Counted from the stretch's first letter, positions 26,581-35,510 are shown. The stretch: 54,421 nucleotides of DNA from Sandaracinaceae bacterium (GCA_019637095.1 JAHBWG010000065.1:1-54421); one strand, 5' to 3'. Numbers and translations are program-made. Notes: a model not told the origin generated them from the sequence alone.

Positions 26581-28578
26581 TCAGCCCTCGGCCCCGAGCG
26601 CGGCGAGCGCGCGTTCGATCGCCTCGCGGACCAGCCGGTCCGCCTCGCGCTCCAAGCGGCGCTCGAGCGCGGCGCGCGCGTCCGGCGCGCGCAGCTCCCC
26701 GAGCAGCTCCGCGGCGAGCCGGCGCACGTCCCACGCGGCGTGCTCGAGCGCGAGCGCGACGCGGGCAGCGCGGCGCGGCCCGGGCCGGCGCGCGATCGAG
26801 CGCAGCGCCTCCTTCACGACCTCCGGGTCGCGCTGGCCGAGCGCCTCGACGAGGAGATCGTCGAGCGCGTCGTCGTCGAGCGTGCGCAGCGCCTCCATCG
26901 CGGCGAGCGCGACCCCGCGCCGCGAGTCCCCGACGAGCTCGCGCACCGAGGCGAGCGCCTCGCGGTCGCCGAGCGCGCCGAGCGCGCGCGCGGCGGCGGC
27001 GACCACCGGCTCGGATCCGGCGCGCAGCGCGAGGCGCAGCGGCGGCGCGCCGACCGCGGCGTCGAGGCCACCGAGCACCTGCACCGCGGCGAGCTGCACG
27101 TCCACCTCGTCGTCGGCGAGCGCGAAGCCGGCGAGCTCCGCCGCGAGGCTCGGGCCGAGCCGCGCGAGCGCGATCACCGCGGCGCGGCGCGCGCGCGGAT
27201 CGTTCGCGTTGAGCGCCGCCTGCAGCCGGTCCGCCGCGCCCTCTCCGCCGACCGCGGCGAGCGCCGGCAAGAGCCCGGCGCCGAGCGCTCCGTCGAGCGC
27301 CATCCCGTCGAGCGCGCGCGCCACGGCGTCCGGCGCCCGCGCCGCGAGCGCCTCGAGCGCGTGGCCCGCGCGCCCGGCGAGCTCGCGCTCGAACCGCCCG
27401 GCCGCGTCGACCAGCGCGGGGGCGTCCTCGCCCTGACCGAGGCGCCCGAGCGCGTCGACGGCGACGCGCGCGAGCGCGACCTCCTCCGAGCTCAGCGCGT
27501 CGCGGAGCGCCGCGCGCAACGACGCCACGTCGGCGGGCGACGCGGCGACGTCCGACAGCTCGGCGGCCATCTCGAGGGCGGTCGCCGCGGCGCGCGGCGC
27601 GAGCGCCGGCACGCTCGCGAGCAGCGGCGCGATCGCGGCCGATCCCCAGCGCCGGATCGCGTCGAGCGCGGGCGGCGGGAGGCGGTCGTCGGCGGCGAGC
27701 TCGGCGGCGGTGGCGAGCCCCGCCTCGTCGTGCGCACAGAGCAGCACCCACGCCGCGGCCCGCCGCGCCGGCAGCGCGCTCGACGCGCACACCTCGCGGA
27801 GCCGCGACAGGGTCGACGCGTCGAGCGCGCGCGCGCGCTCCTTCAGCAGTCGCGCGGGCGCGCCGCCGCGGGCGAGCAGGCGCCCGAGCGCGATCGCCAC
27901 CTCCGCCGCGACGGTCGGCGTCTCGTCGGCGAGCGCGTCGAGCAGCGCGCCGACCGCCTCGACGTCCTCCGAGTGGCCGAGCGTGCGCAGCGCGAGCCGG
28001 CGTACGAGCCGGTCCTCGAGCAGCGGCGCGAGCTCGCGGAAGCGCACCGTCGCCTCGAGGCGCTCGAGCCCCTCGAGCGCGGCGACCCGCTGCACCGGAT
28101 CCTGCGAGGCCAGGTGCCCACGGAGCACCGCCTCGGCGCGCTCGCCGCCGACCCGCGCGAGCGCCTCGAGCGCCGCCTGCGCCGTGTTCGAGTCGCGATC
28201 CGAGGAGAGCTCGGCGAGCCGATCCACGCCCGCGCCGCCCGCGAACCCGAGCGCGGCCACGAGGAACTTGCGCGCGCCCTCGGGCACGCGCGGCAGCGCG
28301 ACGAGCAGCGCGCTCGACGCGGCCGGCCCGATCCGCTCGAGCGCCTCGAGGGCGGCGTTGCGCAGCCCCACGTTCTCGTTCTGGACGAGCGCGTCGACGA
28401 GATCGGGGACGAGGCCCCAGGCCACCGCGCAGGCGGCCGCCACGCGCGCCGCCTCCTTGCGCACGCGCCAGTCCTCGTCGCCGAGCGCCACCACGAGCAG
28501 CGCTCCCCGATCGCTCGCCTCGCTCCGCTCGAGCGCGGCCGCCGCGCGCCTCCTCTCCTCGGCGTCCGGCCCGCTCAC
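26581..28578 (-). CDS. HEAT-repeat protein of the chemosensory cluster
   Basis: A 665-residue protein built wholly from HEAT/PBS-lyase-type helical repeats, for example RNAALEALERIGPAASSALL, AALEALARVGGERAEAVLRG, VAVDALGRLGQGEDAPALV and RRAAVIALARLGPSLAAELA. It has no catalytic domain, signal peptide or membrane segment. The GTG start overlaps the cheW stop (GTGA); a longer frame would run through cheW and is rejected. A HEAT-repeat partner that interacts with CheW (Cpc7) is known in the Che7 system of Myxococcus xanthus, so a scaffold role is reasonable here, but this is inference. Confidence 0.88.
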   Translation of the reverse strand: MSGPDAEERRRAAAALERSEASDRGALLVVALGDEDWRVRKEAARVAAACAVAWGLVPDLVDALVQNENVGLRNAALEALERIGPAASSALLVALPRVPEGARKFLVAALGFAGGAGVDRLAELSSDRDSNTAQAALEALARVGGERAEAVLRGHLASQDPVQRVAALEGLERLEATVRFRELAPLLEDRLVRRLALRTLGHSEDVEAVGALLDALADETPTVAAEVAIALGRLLARGGAPARLLKERARALDASTLSRLREVCASSALPARRAAAWVLLCAHDEAGLATAAELAADDRLPPPALDAIRRWGSAAIAPLLASVPALAPRAAATALEMAAELSDVAASPADVASLRAALRDALSSEEVALARVAVDALGRLGQGEDAPALVDAAGRFERELAGRAGHALEALAARAPDAVARALDGMALDGALGAGLLPALAAVGGEGAADRLQAALNANDPRARRAAVIALARLGPSLAAELAGFALADDEVDVQLAAVQVLGGLDAAVGAPPLRLALRAGSEPVVAAAARALGALGDREALASVRELVGDSRRGVALAAMEALRTLDDDALDDLLVEALGQRDPEVVKEALRSIARRPGPRRAARVALALEHAAWDVRRLAAELLGELRAPDARAALERRLEREADRLVREAIERALAALGAEG

Positions 28579-29081
28579 CGCGCGACTCCGTTGCCGAGCC
28601 GCTCGAGCCCGCCGAGGTCGAGCACCTCCGCGGCCGCCGCCACGCGGTCGACGTCGATCACGAACACGAGCCCCTTCTCGTACGGGTACACCGCGCGGAT
28701 GCCGCGCGCCGCGTCGCCGACGCCGAGCTCGGGCACGCTGCGGCGCTCCTCGTCGTTCTTGCCGAACACGTCGGTGACCGCGTCGACGACGAGCCCCGCG
28801 AGCTTCTGGCCCACGCTGACGACGATCCACTTCGTGCGCCGCGTCTCGCCGCTCGGCGGCAGGCCGAAGCGGCGCCGCAGATCGAGCACGGGCACGACCT
28901 CGCCGCGGTAGTCCGCCACGCCGAGCACGGCGGGCGGCGCGTGCGGCAGCGGCACCAGCGGCAGCGGGCGCAGGATCTCGCGCACGCGGTCGATGTCGAC
29001 GGCGTAGTGCACCTCTTGGATGGTGAAGCCGACCAGGTTCTTGTCGCGGCTGCCGCGACGACGCGCGAGGCTCGACACCAT
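28575..29081 (-). CDS. CheW-like adaptor protein (second copy)
   Basis: A CheW domain of about 168 residues: VGFTIQEVHYAVDIDRVREIL, LGVADYRGEVVPVLDLRRRFG, WIVVSVGQKLAGLVVDAV and GLVFVIDVDRV. It couples receptors to CheA. Start choice: an AGGAGG ribosome-binding site formed by the end of the upstream cheW (LLRR then stop) is followed by GTG 29084, ATG 29081 and GTG 29078. The ATG is used; GTG 29078 would have the best spacing (5 bases). The stop overlaps the HEAT-protein start. Confidence 0.93.
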   Translation of the reverse strand: MVSSLARRRGSRDKNLVGFTIQEVHYAVDIDRVREILRPLPLVPLPHAPPAVLGVADYRGEVVPVLDLRRRFGLPPSGETRRTKWIVVSVGQKLAGLVVDAVTDVFGKNDEERRSVPELGVGDAARGIRAVYPYEKGLVFVIDVDRVAAAAEVLDLGGLERLGNGVAR

Positions 29082-29608
29082 CACCTCCTCAAGAGCGGCA
29101 CGGGGTCGAGCAAGATCATGATCTCGTCGGCCGCGGCGCCGCGCTCGACGGCGCCGGGCCGCCCGATACCGTACACGTAGTCGGAGAGATCGCCGGCGAC
29201 GACCGCGGCGAGCTCGATCTCGTCGGGCGAGAGCCGGTAGACCTGGAAGACCTCGTCGACGAGCAGCCCGAGCACCTCGACCCCGGCGTCGACGAGCAGC
29301 ACGCGCGCGCCGCGCGTGACCTCGCCGTGCGGCAAGCGCAGGCGGCGCCGAAGATCGATCACCGTCGTGATCCGGCCGCGCACCGAGAGGATCCCGAGCA
29401 CGTCGCGCGGCGCGCGCGGCACCTCGGTGATGGGCGAGAGCTTGAGGATCTCGCGGACCGACGCGAGCGGCAGGGCGAAGCGCTCGCCCGCGAGCGCGAA
29501 CGCGAGGAACTCGCGCGTCTGCTCGCCCATTCGCTCCGCGCGGCCCTTGGCGCGGCCGAGCGGCGCGGGCACGACGGTCTCCCGCCGCTGGATCGGGCCG
29601 CCGCTCAC
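29081..29608 (-). CDS. cheW: CheW-like adaptor protein (first copy)
   Basis: A 175-residue CheW with a basic N-terminal extension of about 30 residues. The core is FLAFALAGERFALPLASVREIL, LGILSVRGRITTVIDLRRRL, VLLVDAGVEVLGLLVDEVF and a C-terminal MILLDPVPLL. It begins with GTG overlapping the cheA stop (GTGA). Its last codons supply the AGGAGG ribosome-binding site of the second cheW. Two different CheW proteins suggest two kinds of array contact. Confidence 0.93.
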   Translation of the reverse strand: MSGGPIQRRETVVPAPLGRAKGRAERMGEQTREFLAFALAGERFALPLASVREILKLSPITEVPRAPRDVLGILSVRGRITTVIDLRRRLRLPHGEVTRGARVLLVDAGVEVLGLLVDEVFQVYRLSPDEIELAAVVAGDLSDYVYGIGRPGAVERGAAADEIMILLDPVPLLRR

Positions 29609-31722
29609 GCGCTCGCCTCGCCGCGCGCGCCGCGCGCCTCGGTCGCCGCGGTCGCCGCGAACACCTCCTCGAGGAGCGAGGGCGCGTCGAGCACGAGCAC
29701 GACGCGCTGGTCGCCGAGGTCCGTCGCGCCCGCGAAGCCCCGCACCGAGCGCAGGCTCGGGCCGAGCGGCTTGATGATGATGTCCTCCTGCCCCTCGAGG
29801 CCCTCGACGACGATGCCGACGCGCCGCTGCCCGAGGGAGGTGACGACGACGTACTCCTTCACGCGCGCCTCCGCGGGCGTCTCTAGATCGAACAGCCGGG
29901 CGATGCGGCAGATCGGCAGCGTCGCGCCGCGCAGCGTGATCACCTCGCGCCCCTCGACGGTGCGCACCTCGCGCGGGTCGAGGAGCAAGGCCTCTTGCAC
30001 CACCGTGAGCGGGATGCAGTACGTGCGGCCCGCCGCGCGCACGATCAGGGCGCTGATGATCGCGAGCGTGATCGGCAGCGTGATCGTGAACTTGGTGCCG
30101 ACGGCGGGCTGGCTGTGCACGTCGACGACGCCGCCGAGCCGCGCGATGTGCGTCTTGACGACGTCCATGCCGACCCCGCGCCCGCTCAGGTCGCTCACGT
30201 GCTCGGCCGTGCTCACGCCGGCGAGGAAGATGAGCGCGAGCTTGTCCGATCGCGCGAGCTCGGCGCCCCCCTCGGCGGTGATCGCGCCGCGCGCGACCGC
30301 GCTCGAGACGATGCGCTCCTCGTCCATCCCGGCGCCGTCGTCCTCGATCTCGATGACGACGTGGTTGCCCTTCTGGTACGCGTTGAGCGCGAGCGTCCCG
30401 ACGCGGCTCTTGCCGAGCCGCTCGCGCTCGTCCGGCGTCTCGATGCCGTGATCGATCGCGTTGCGGATGAGGTGCAGCAGCGGATCGGTCAGCTCCTCGA
30501 CGATGAGCTTGTCGACCTCGGTGTCGGCGCCGCTCACCGCGAGGCGCACCTCTTTGCCGTGCTCGCGCGCGACCTGCCGCACCGCGCGCGCGAGCCGGTC
30601 GAACGTCTGCCCGAGCGGCACCATGCGCACGTCGAGGATTCCGTCCTGCAGGTCGTCGAGGTGCCGCTCGAACCCGCGATGGATGCGGTGGAGCTCGGCG
30701 GCGAGGGCGCGCAGCTCGGGCACGCCGCGCAGGCGATCGAGGACCTTGCCGACGCTGCTCTTCACGATCCCGAGCTCGCCGACCACGTTCATCAAGTGAT
30801 CGAGCTTGCCGATGTCCACGCGCACCGTCTTGGCGACGGCGCGCAGCGAGAGCGCGTCCGCGCCGCCGTCGTGCCCCGGCGCGGGCGGGGCGAGCCCGGA
30901 CGGGGGCGGCGGGAAGCGGGTCGGCGGGGACGCCGGTTGCTGGGTCGGAGCGCGCGCGGGCGGCGGGATCGTCGCGCTCGGCGCCACCTTGGCGACCGCC
31001 TCGAGCTCCGCCTCGTCCGGGAGGGCGAGCGCGTTGCGCAGCTCGCGCACCGTGGCGCGGCTCGCGAACAGCACCTCGAGCTCGATCGAGTCGTCGTCGC
31101 CCCCGTCCATCGACGGCAGATAGGTGATGATCTCCGCGATCGGCTTCGCGCGGCTCTTGAGGTCCTCTAGGTCGGTGTCGATCGAGCTGAGCGCGTAGCG
31201 CACGCGCAGCCGATAGAGCGGGACGCCCTGATCGATGTTCGTGCGCAGGCGGTGCTCCTCGTACTCGGTGAGCACCGAGAGCACGCCGGTGTCGAGCCCG
31301 AACGCGGCGAGGTCGGGCGGAGGCGGCGCCGGCCCACCGAGCTGGCTCTGGATCCTGCGGTGGAAGGCGCCGAGATCCGGCCGCGGCGCGTCGGGCGCCG
31401 AGGCGAGCAGGCGCTGGAGCACCTCGACGCCCTCGAAGAGCACGTCGAGCACCTCCTGCGAGAGCTCGACGCGTCCGAGGCGGAGCTGGTCGAGCAGGTC
31501 CTCGAGGCCGTGCGCGACCTCGCCGAGGTCGTAGAACCCGAACATCCCCGCGATGCCCTTGAGCGTGTGCACGCCGCGGAACACGGAGTTGATGAGGTCG
31601 GGATCGGGGTGGCCCTCCTTCTGCCCGTGGTCGAGCACGAGCAGGTCGCGCGAGAGCAGCTCGATAATCTCCTGCGCCTCGGCGATGAACTCCGCGCGGA
31701 CTCCGTCCTCGTCCTCGGTCAC
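29605..31722 (-). CDS. cheA: Chemotaxis-type histidine kinase CheA
   Basis: A 705-residue CheA with all usual parts. P1 phosphotransfer domain has H52 in GVHTLKGIAGMFG; a P2-like domain (about 145-265) and a Pro-rich linker follow. The P3 dimerisation domain begins near VRVDIGKLDHLMNVVGELG. The P4 kinase domain shows LIRNAIDHGIETP, EDDGAGMD and SGRGVGMDVVKTHI. The P5 CheW-like domain begins near AGRTYCIPLTVVQEAL. There is no fused receiver. It starts at a GTG overlapping the stop of the upstream cheY (GTGA). Confidence 0.97.
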   Translation of the reverse strand: MTEDEDGVRAEFIAEAQEIIELLSRDLLVLDHGQKEGHPDPDLINSVFRGVHTLKGIAGMFGFYDLGEVAHGLEDLLDQLRLGRVELSQEVLDVLFEGVEVLQRLLASAPDAPRPDLGAFHRRIQSQLGGPAPPPPDLAAFGLDTGVLSVLTEYEEHRLRTNIDQGVPLYRLRVRYALSSIDTDLEDLKSRAKPIAEIITYLPSMDGGDDDSIELEVLFASRATVRELRNALALPDEAELEAVAKVAPSATIPPPARAPTQQPASPPTRFPPPPSGLAPPAPGHDGGADALSLRAVAKTVRVDIGKLDHLMNVVGELGIVKSSVGKVLDRLRGVPELRALAAELHRIHRGFERHLDDLQDGILDVRMVPLGQTFDRLARAVRQVAREHGKEVRLAVSGADTEVDKLIVEELTDPLLHLIRNAIDHGIETPDERERLGKSRVGTLALNAYQKGNHVVIEIEDDGAGMDEERIVSSAVARGAITAEGGAELARSDKLALIFLAGVSTAEHVSDLSGRGVGMDVVKTHIARLGGVVDVHSQPAVGTKFTITLPITLAIISALIVRAAGRTYCIPLTVVQEALLLDPREVRTVEGREVITLRGATLPICRIARLFDLETPAEARVKEYVVVTSLGQRRVGIVVEGLEGQEDIIIKPLGPSLRSVRGFAGATDLGDQRVVLVLDAPSLLEEVFAATAATEARGARGEASA

Positions 31723-32102
31723 GTCGAGGCCTCGGCCACGAGGCGCGTGACCGCCTCCGTGAGCGCCTCGGCGGTGAACGGCTTGGCGAGGTAGGCGTTG
31801 GCCCCGAGCCCGAGGCCGCGCTCGCGGTCGCGCGCGGACGCCTCGGAGCTGATGATGAGCAGCGGCGTCGCCGCGTGCTTGTCGCTCGAGCGCATGAAGC
31901 GGATGAGCTCGAGCCCGTTCACGTCGGGCATGTTGATGTCGATGATCGCGACGTCGAACGCCTCGCGCGGGAGGATGCGCAGCGCCTCGAACCCGCTCTC
32001 GGCCTCGACGACCTCGCGCGCGACGCCGCCCTCCTCGAGCGCGGCGCGCACGAACGCGCGCATGGCGCTGGAGTCTTCGACGACGAGGACGCGCGTGGTC
32101 AC
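31719..32102 (-). CDS. CheY-like response regulator, first gene of the chemosensory run
   Basis: A 127-residue single receiver domain. It has the acidic pair in LVVEDSS, phospho-acceptor D55 (VAIIDINMPDVNG), Ser in LIISSEAS and the conserved Lys in AYLAKPF. It has no output domain. It starts at a GTG preceded by GGAG, with a possible promoter at 32112-32140. Its stop overlaps the cheA start. Confidence 0.93.
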   Translation of the reverse strand: MTTRVLVVEDSSAMRAFVRAALEEGGVAREVVEAESGFEALRILPREAFDVAIIDINMPDVNGLELIRFMRSSDKHAATPLLIISSEASARDRERGLGLGANAYLAKPFTAEALTEAVTRLVAEAST

Positions 32103-32111
32103 GATTCTCCG

Positions 32112-32140
32112 ATTCTCACAAATCGCGGCGCCGGGGTCGA
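32112..32140 (-). promoter_or_regulatory. Possible promoter of the che-trp gene run
   Basis: On the minus strand TCGACC (32140-32135), a 17-base spacer and GAGAAT (32117-32112) end 9 bases before the cheY GTG. The 7-mer GATTCTC occurs twice (32103-32109 and 32111-32117), overlapping the -10 region, and may be a regulator site. The gap 32103-32180 contains nothing else that I can support. Confidence 0.4.
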
Positions 32141-32180
32141 CTCCCGAGCGATCCGGGCGGCGCCGAGTGCGGCGACTCCC

Positions 32181-32528
32181 TCACCGCATGAAGCTGCGGC
32201 CGCGCACGAACGCGCTCTCGGACTCGCCGATCTCCGCGAGCGCGCGCAGGAACCGGAACGTGTAGATCCCCGTCGCGTGGCCGTCGCCCCAGCCGAACTG
32301 GAGCGCGTAGGTGCCGACCTCCTCGATCGAGGCGAGCTCGAGGTTCAGCTCGTCCGCCCCCTCGACCCACGCGACGGGGCCGTGGTGCCCCTGGCAGTGC
32401 GCGCACGGGCAGAAGCCCCGCAGGATCGCGTGCCGGTAGGCCGTCGTGACTCCGTCGGACCAGTCGATCTCCAACCGGCGCGCACCCTCGGGCGCGCGCA
32501 CCTCCACCGGCGTCACCGGCTCGCTCAT
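32181..32528 (-). CDS. DUF971 domain protein
   Basis: A 115-residue protein matching the DUF971 (gamma-butyrobetaine hydroxylase N-terminal-like) fold: RRLEIDWSDGVTTAYRHAILRGFCPCAHCQG, with a CPCxxC cluster likely to bind zinc or an iron-sulfur cluster, then YALQFGWGDGHATGIYTFRFL. Proteins of this type are linked to iron-sulfur cluster delivery in some bacteria. The ATG overlaps the recO stop (ATGA). Confidence 0.88.
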   Translation of the reverse strand: MSEPVTPVEVRAPEGARRLEIDWSDGVTTAYRHAILRGFCPCAHCQGHHGPVAWVEGADELNLELASIEEVGTYALQFGWGDGHATGIYTFRFLRALAEIGESESAFVRGRSFMR

Positions 32529-33286
32529 GGGTGTGTCCTCCCGTTCGAGCCCCGAACCTGGTCCCGCATCGCGCCCGCCGCCAGCGGCTTGCCGAGGTGC
32601 CACTCGAGGAACGCGCGCAGCGGCGCGAGGCCCGCCAGCCCGAGGTCGGGGTCGTCCTCGTCCCACGCGCGGGTGCCCGCGCGCAGCATCGCCATGCGCA
32701 GCGGCCCCGCGAGGACGTGCGGACCGCCACCGCACGCGCGACACACGATCGCGCCGGCGCGCGGCGCGAACAGCGCCGCCTTGCCCGCGGGGGCGGGCCG
32801 CCCGCACGATCCGCAGCGCTCCAGGTTGGGGGCGTGGCCGGTCAGCGCGAGCAGCCGCAGCGCGAACGCGACGTGGACGCGATCGAGCGCCTCCGGCGCC
32901 GCGTCCTCCACCCGCTCGAAGAAGCGCGCCACCGTCGGCAAGAGGCGCGCGTCGGGCGCCTCGTGCGCGCTCGCCGTCTCGCGCACCAGCTCGAGCCCGG
33001 CCGCGGCGGCCGCGATCCGGTCGAGGCTCGCGAGCACGCGCGGGAAAGCGCGCACGACCCGCGCCTGCGCGAGGCGGCCGACCTCGCCGCGGCCGAGCGC
33101 GAGCTCCGCCTCGAGCAGCGCGTACGGCTCGAGCGCGCCGGCGAACCGGCGGCGGCTCTTGCGCGCGCCTCGCGCCATCAGCGCGACCTTACCGTGCGCC
33201 TCGGTCAGCAGCGTGACGATGCGGTCCGCCTCACCGTAGTCGACGGAGGCGAGGAGGACCGCCGCCGTCGTCTCCGTGCGCGCCAC
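32525..33286 (-). CDS. recO: DNA repair protein RecO
   Basis: A 253-residue RecO of normal length. The N-terminal OB fold has the family start AVLLASVDYGEADRIVTLLTE and KVALMARGARKSRRRF; the C-terminal helical domain holds a zinc finger (CGSCGRP, then CRAC). RecO works with RecF and RecR in loading RecA at gaps. The GTG at 33286 is chosen for the family start; the frame is open much further upstream but crosses the RodZ-like gene. It is coupled to DUF971. Confidence 0.93.
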   Translation of the reverse strand: MARTETTAAVLLASVDYGEADRIVTLLTEAHGKVALMARGARKSRRRFAGALEPYALLEAELALGRGEVGRLAQARVVRAFPRVLASLDRIAAAAAGLELVRETASAHEAPDARLLPTVARFFERVEDAAPEALDRVHVAFALRLLALTGHAPNLERCGSCGRPAPAGKAALFAPRAGAIVCRACGGGPHVLAGPLRMAMLRAGTRAWDEDDPDLGLAGLAPLRAFLEWHLGKPLAAGAMRDQVRGSNGRTHP

Positions 33287-33297
33287 GAGCGGAGAGC

Positions 33298-33735
33298 TCA
33301 GGTCCGCGCTTCGGCGAGCTCGAGCGACACGCTCGACAGCTCGATGGGCGTGTCGCGGTGCCGCGGGCGCATGACGATCGAGAGCGCGAGGGTGAACAGG
33401 ATCAAGAGGATCACCAACGCGATCGCGATCCCGAACCGGCGGCCGCCCTCGGCGGGCTGCACGCTGGTGAGCGGGGCGACGCCCGGGTCCTCGGCCGGGC
33501 GGGGCTCGTCGCGGCGCGCGTGGCGCTCGAGCACGTCGGCCGGGTCCAGCCCGACACTCTGCGCGTAGGACTTGAGGAACCCGCGGACGAACACCTCGCC
33601 GGGCATGCGGTCGAGCTCGTCGCCCTCGAGCTGGTGCAGGGTGCGGAGCGGGATGCGGGTGCTCTGCGCGACCTCCTCGAGGGAGATCTGGCGCAGCTCT
33701 CGTTCGTGGCGGAGGTAGGTTCCGAGTGAGTCCAT
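33298..33735 (-). CDS. RodZ-like protein (XRE helix-turn-helix plus membrane segment)
   Basis: A 145-residue protein with an N-terminal HTH of RodZ type (LGTYLRHERELRQISLEEVA, STRIPLRTLHQLEGDE, PGEVFVRGFLKSYAQ), a Pro-rich stretch, and one membrane helix (GIAIALVILLILFTLALSIV, about 101-120). The tail after the helix is only about 25 residues, so the periplasmic domain of typical RodZ is missing. A GGAG lies 9 bases before the ATG. It heads the run RodZ-like, RecO, DUF971. Confidence 0.85.
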   Translation of the reverse strand: MDSLGTYLRHERELRQISLEEVAQSTRIPLRTLHQLEGDELDRMPGEVFVRGFLKSYAQSVGLDPADVLERHARRDEPRPAEDPGVAPLTSVQPAEGGRRFGIAIALVILLILFTLALSIVMRPRHRDTPIELSSVSLELAEART

Positions 33736-33854
33736 CGCTGTGCTCTCCGCGGGCGAGTTCAGGCCCCACCACCCGCCTCGCCCGGCGGAGCCGATCCTCT
33801 AGCACGATCTCCGGACGGATCGGATCGAAGATCGACGCAATCCAGTGATTTCGC

Positions 33855-33971
33855 GGGTTTAACCCTACAGGATCACGTGCGAAACGCCCTGATCCGGGTC
33901 CCCGAGGGCGATCGTCGAGGGCCTCGTGCGGGGGCGTGTCGCGGGCGATCCGTCGGGATCACGGGTGATCC
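33855..33971. other. Intergenic palindromes between the PilF-like and RodZ-like genes
   Basis: GGGTTTAACCC (33855-33865) is an 11-base palindrome in a relatively AT-rich patch and could be a protein-binding site for the RodZ-like promoter. GGATCAC-GG-GTGATCC (33956-33971) is a perfect 7-bp stem with a 2-base loop, placed 35 bases past the PilF-like stop on the minus strand and flanked by a repeated GATCCGTC. It may be a terminator without a T-run. No gene is supported in 33736-34005. Confidence 0.35.
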
Positions 33972-34005
33972 GTCGCACGACGTCTTGCGGGTCTGCGCGG
34001 CTCGC

Positions 34006-34839
34006 TCAGGGGGCCTCGCCGCCCGCGCTCGCCGCCGCGCCGGTGGCGCCGCCCTGACCCTCGAGCATGCGATGACAGGCCTGCCCGTCGTCGGTCTCCG
34101 CCGACAGCTCGACGCAGCGCTCGAGGTCGGAGATCGCGCCCGCGCGGTCGCCGACGTACGCCCGCACCTCGCCGCGCAGCCGCCAGGCCGCTTGCATGCT
34201 CTGGCACGCCCGGTCCTCGAGCCCGAGCAGGTGGTCGAGCCGCTGCTGCGCCGCCTCGCGCTGGTCGAGGGCGACGTGGACCTCCGCGAGCCGGAAGAGC
34301 GCGACGCAGTGCCCCGGGTCGCGCTGCACCGCTTGGCGCGCGACCAGGAGCGCGTCCTCGAGCCGGCCGAGCTCGCGGTACGCCCAGGAGAGGTTCGCCC
34401 ACGTGAGCGGCTGGTGCCGGTTCATCAGATCGCTCGAGGCCTCCTCGAGGATCGCCGCGGCCTCCTCGTAGCGCTCGGCGTTGTTGTAGAGCACGCCGAG
34501 CGCGTTGCGCGCCTCGGACGGAAGGCCCGCGCGGCTCTCGCTCGACCCGTGCGCGCGCAGCGCTTCGCGCATGTGCCGCTCCGCGCGCGCGAAGTCCTGC
34601 CGGTGGATCATGAAGAGGTTGCCGACGAGCAGGTGCGCCTCGGCGTTGTCCGGGTCGAGCTCGATCGCGGCGAGCAGGTGCTCGAACGCGCCGGCGACGT
34701 CGGACTCGCCGTAGAGGCCGACCGCGAGGTCGTACTCGCGCTGCGAGCGCAGGAGCTGCTCCTGCGAGACGCCGCCGCACCCGGCGAGCGCGATCGCGAC
34801 CGCGAGGACCGGGGCCAGGCGAGCCACGTCACGCGTCAT
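34006..34839 (-). CDS. PilF/PilW/Tgl-like TPR lipoprotein
   Basis: A 277-residue lipoprotein (MTRDVARLAPVLAVAIALAGC) carrying about five TPRs: REYDLAVGLYGESDVAGAFE, AIELDPDNAEAHLLVGNLF, ARNALGVLYNNAERYEEAAA, TWANLSWAYRELGRLEDALL and VQRDPGHCVALFRLAEVHVA. The order and spacing resemble type IV pilus pilotins PilF/PilW and myxobacterial Tgl, which assemble the PilQ secretin. No other pilus gene is nearby, so the pilus role is inference. The ATG overlaps the stop of the Crp-type regulator (ATGA). Confidence 0.75.
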   Translation of the reverse strand: MTRDVARLAPVLAVAIALAGCGGVSQEQLLRSQREYDLAVGLYGESDVAGAFEHLLAAIELDPDNAEAHLLVGNLFMIHRQDFARAERHMREALRAHGSSESRAGLPSEARNALGVLYNNAERYEEAAAILEEASSDLMNRHQPLTWANLSWAYRELGRLEDALLVARQAVQRDPGHCVALFRLAEVHVALDQREAAQQRLDHLLGLEDRACQSMQAAWRLRGEVRAYVGDRAGAISDLERCVELSAETDDGQACHRMLEGQGGATGAAASAGGEAP

Positions 34840-35504
34840 ACGAGCCCTCCGCGCGCTTCCTCTTTCTTGCCGAGCAGCTCGTAGAGCTCGCGCAGCGCCG
34901 CGAGGTCGGGGACGATGATCCGCTCGTCGTGGATGCGGATGTAGCCGCCATCGCGCAGCTGCTGGACCGCGCGCTTGACCGCGTCGACGTCGAGGCCGAC
35001 GCGGCTCGAGAGCTCGAGCGGCGAGATCGACAGGACGTGCCCTTCGGGCGTGCGCTCGTGGAGCGCGGCCAGGCGCAGGAGCGTGTTGACGACGCGGCTC
35101 GGCCGGTCGCGCAGCATCGCGTTCTCGAGCTGCTCCTCCGCGTGACGCAGGCGCCGGACGACCTGCTCGACCAGGCGCAGCGCCACGTCCGGGTTGCTCG
35201 AGAGCAGGACCCCGAAGGTGCGCCGATCGAGCGCGAGCGCGGAGACGTCCGTCAACGCGACCGCCGCGGCGCCGCGCCGCGCGGAGGTCATCAGCGCGTC
35301 CTCTCCGAAGAGATCGCCGGGGCGCAGCACCGTCAGGCTCCGTTCGGTCGAGCGGATGCGCTTCACGAGCCGCACCCGTCCGTCCTGGATCAGGTAGCAG
35401 TGGGTCGCCTCGTCGCCCTCGGCGTAGATCGGCGCGCCCGCCTCGAACGACCGTCCGAACCGCGAGAACAGCTGCGCACGCTCCGCATCCCCGAGCTCGT
35501 CCAC
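34836..35504 (-). CDS. Crp/Fnr-family transcription regulator
   Basis: A 222-residue regulator. The cNMP-binding domain covers about 10-130 (GAPIYAEGDEATHCYLIQDG, RPGDLFGEDALMT). A long helix follows, then the winged HTH (SISPLELSSRVGLDVDAVKRAVQQLRDGGYIRI). The ligand pocket has GEDAL in place of the FGEL-arginine pattern of true CRP, so cAMP binding is not assured. The start is a GTG with TACCAA 6 bases upstream. It is translationally coupled to the PilF-like lipoprotein. Confidence 0.92.
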   Translation of the reverse strand: MDELGDAERAQLFSRFGRSFEAGAPIYAEGDEATHCYLIQDGRVRLVKRIRSTERSLTVLRPGDLFGEDALMTSARRGAAAVALTDVSALALDRRTFGVLLSSNPDVALRLVEQVVRRLRHAEEQLENAMLRDRPSRVVNTLLRLAALHERTPEGHVLSISPLELSSRVGLDVDAVKRAVQQLRDGGYIRIHDERIIVPDLAALRELYELLGKKEEARGGLV

Positions 35505-35510
35505 GCCCGC

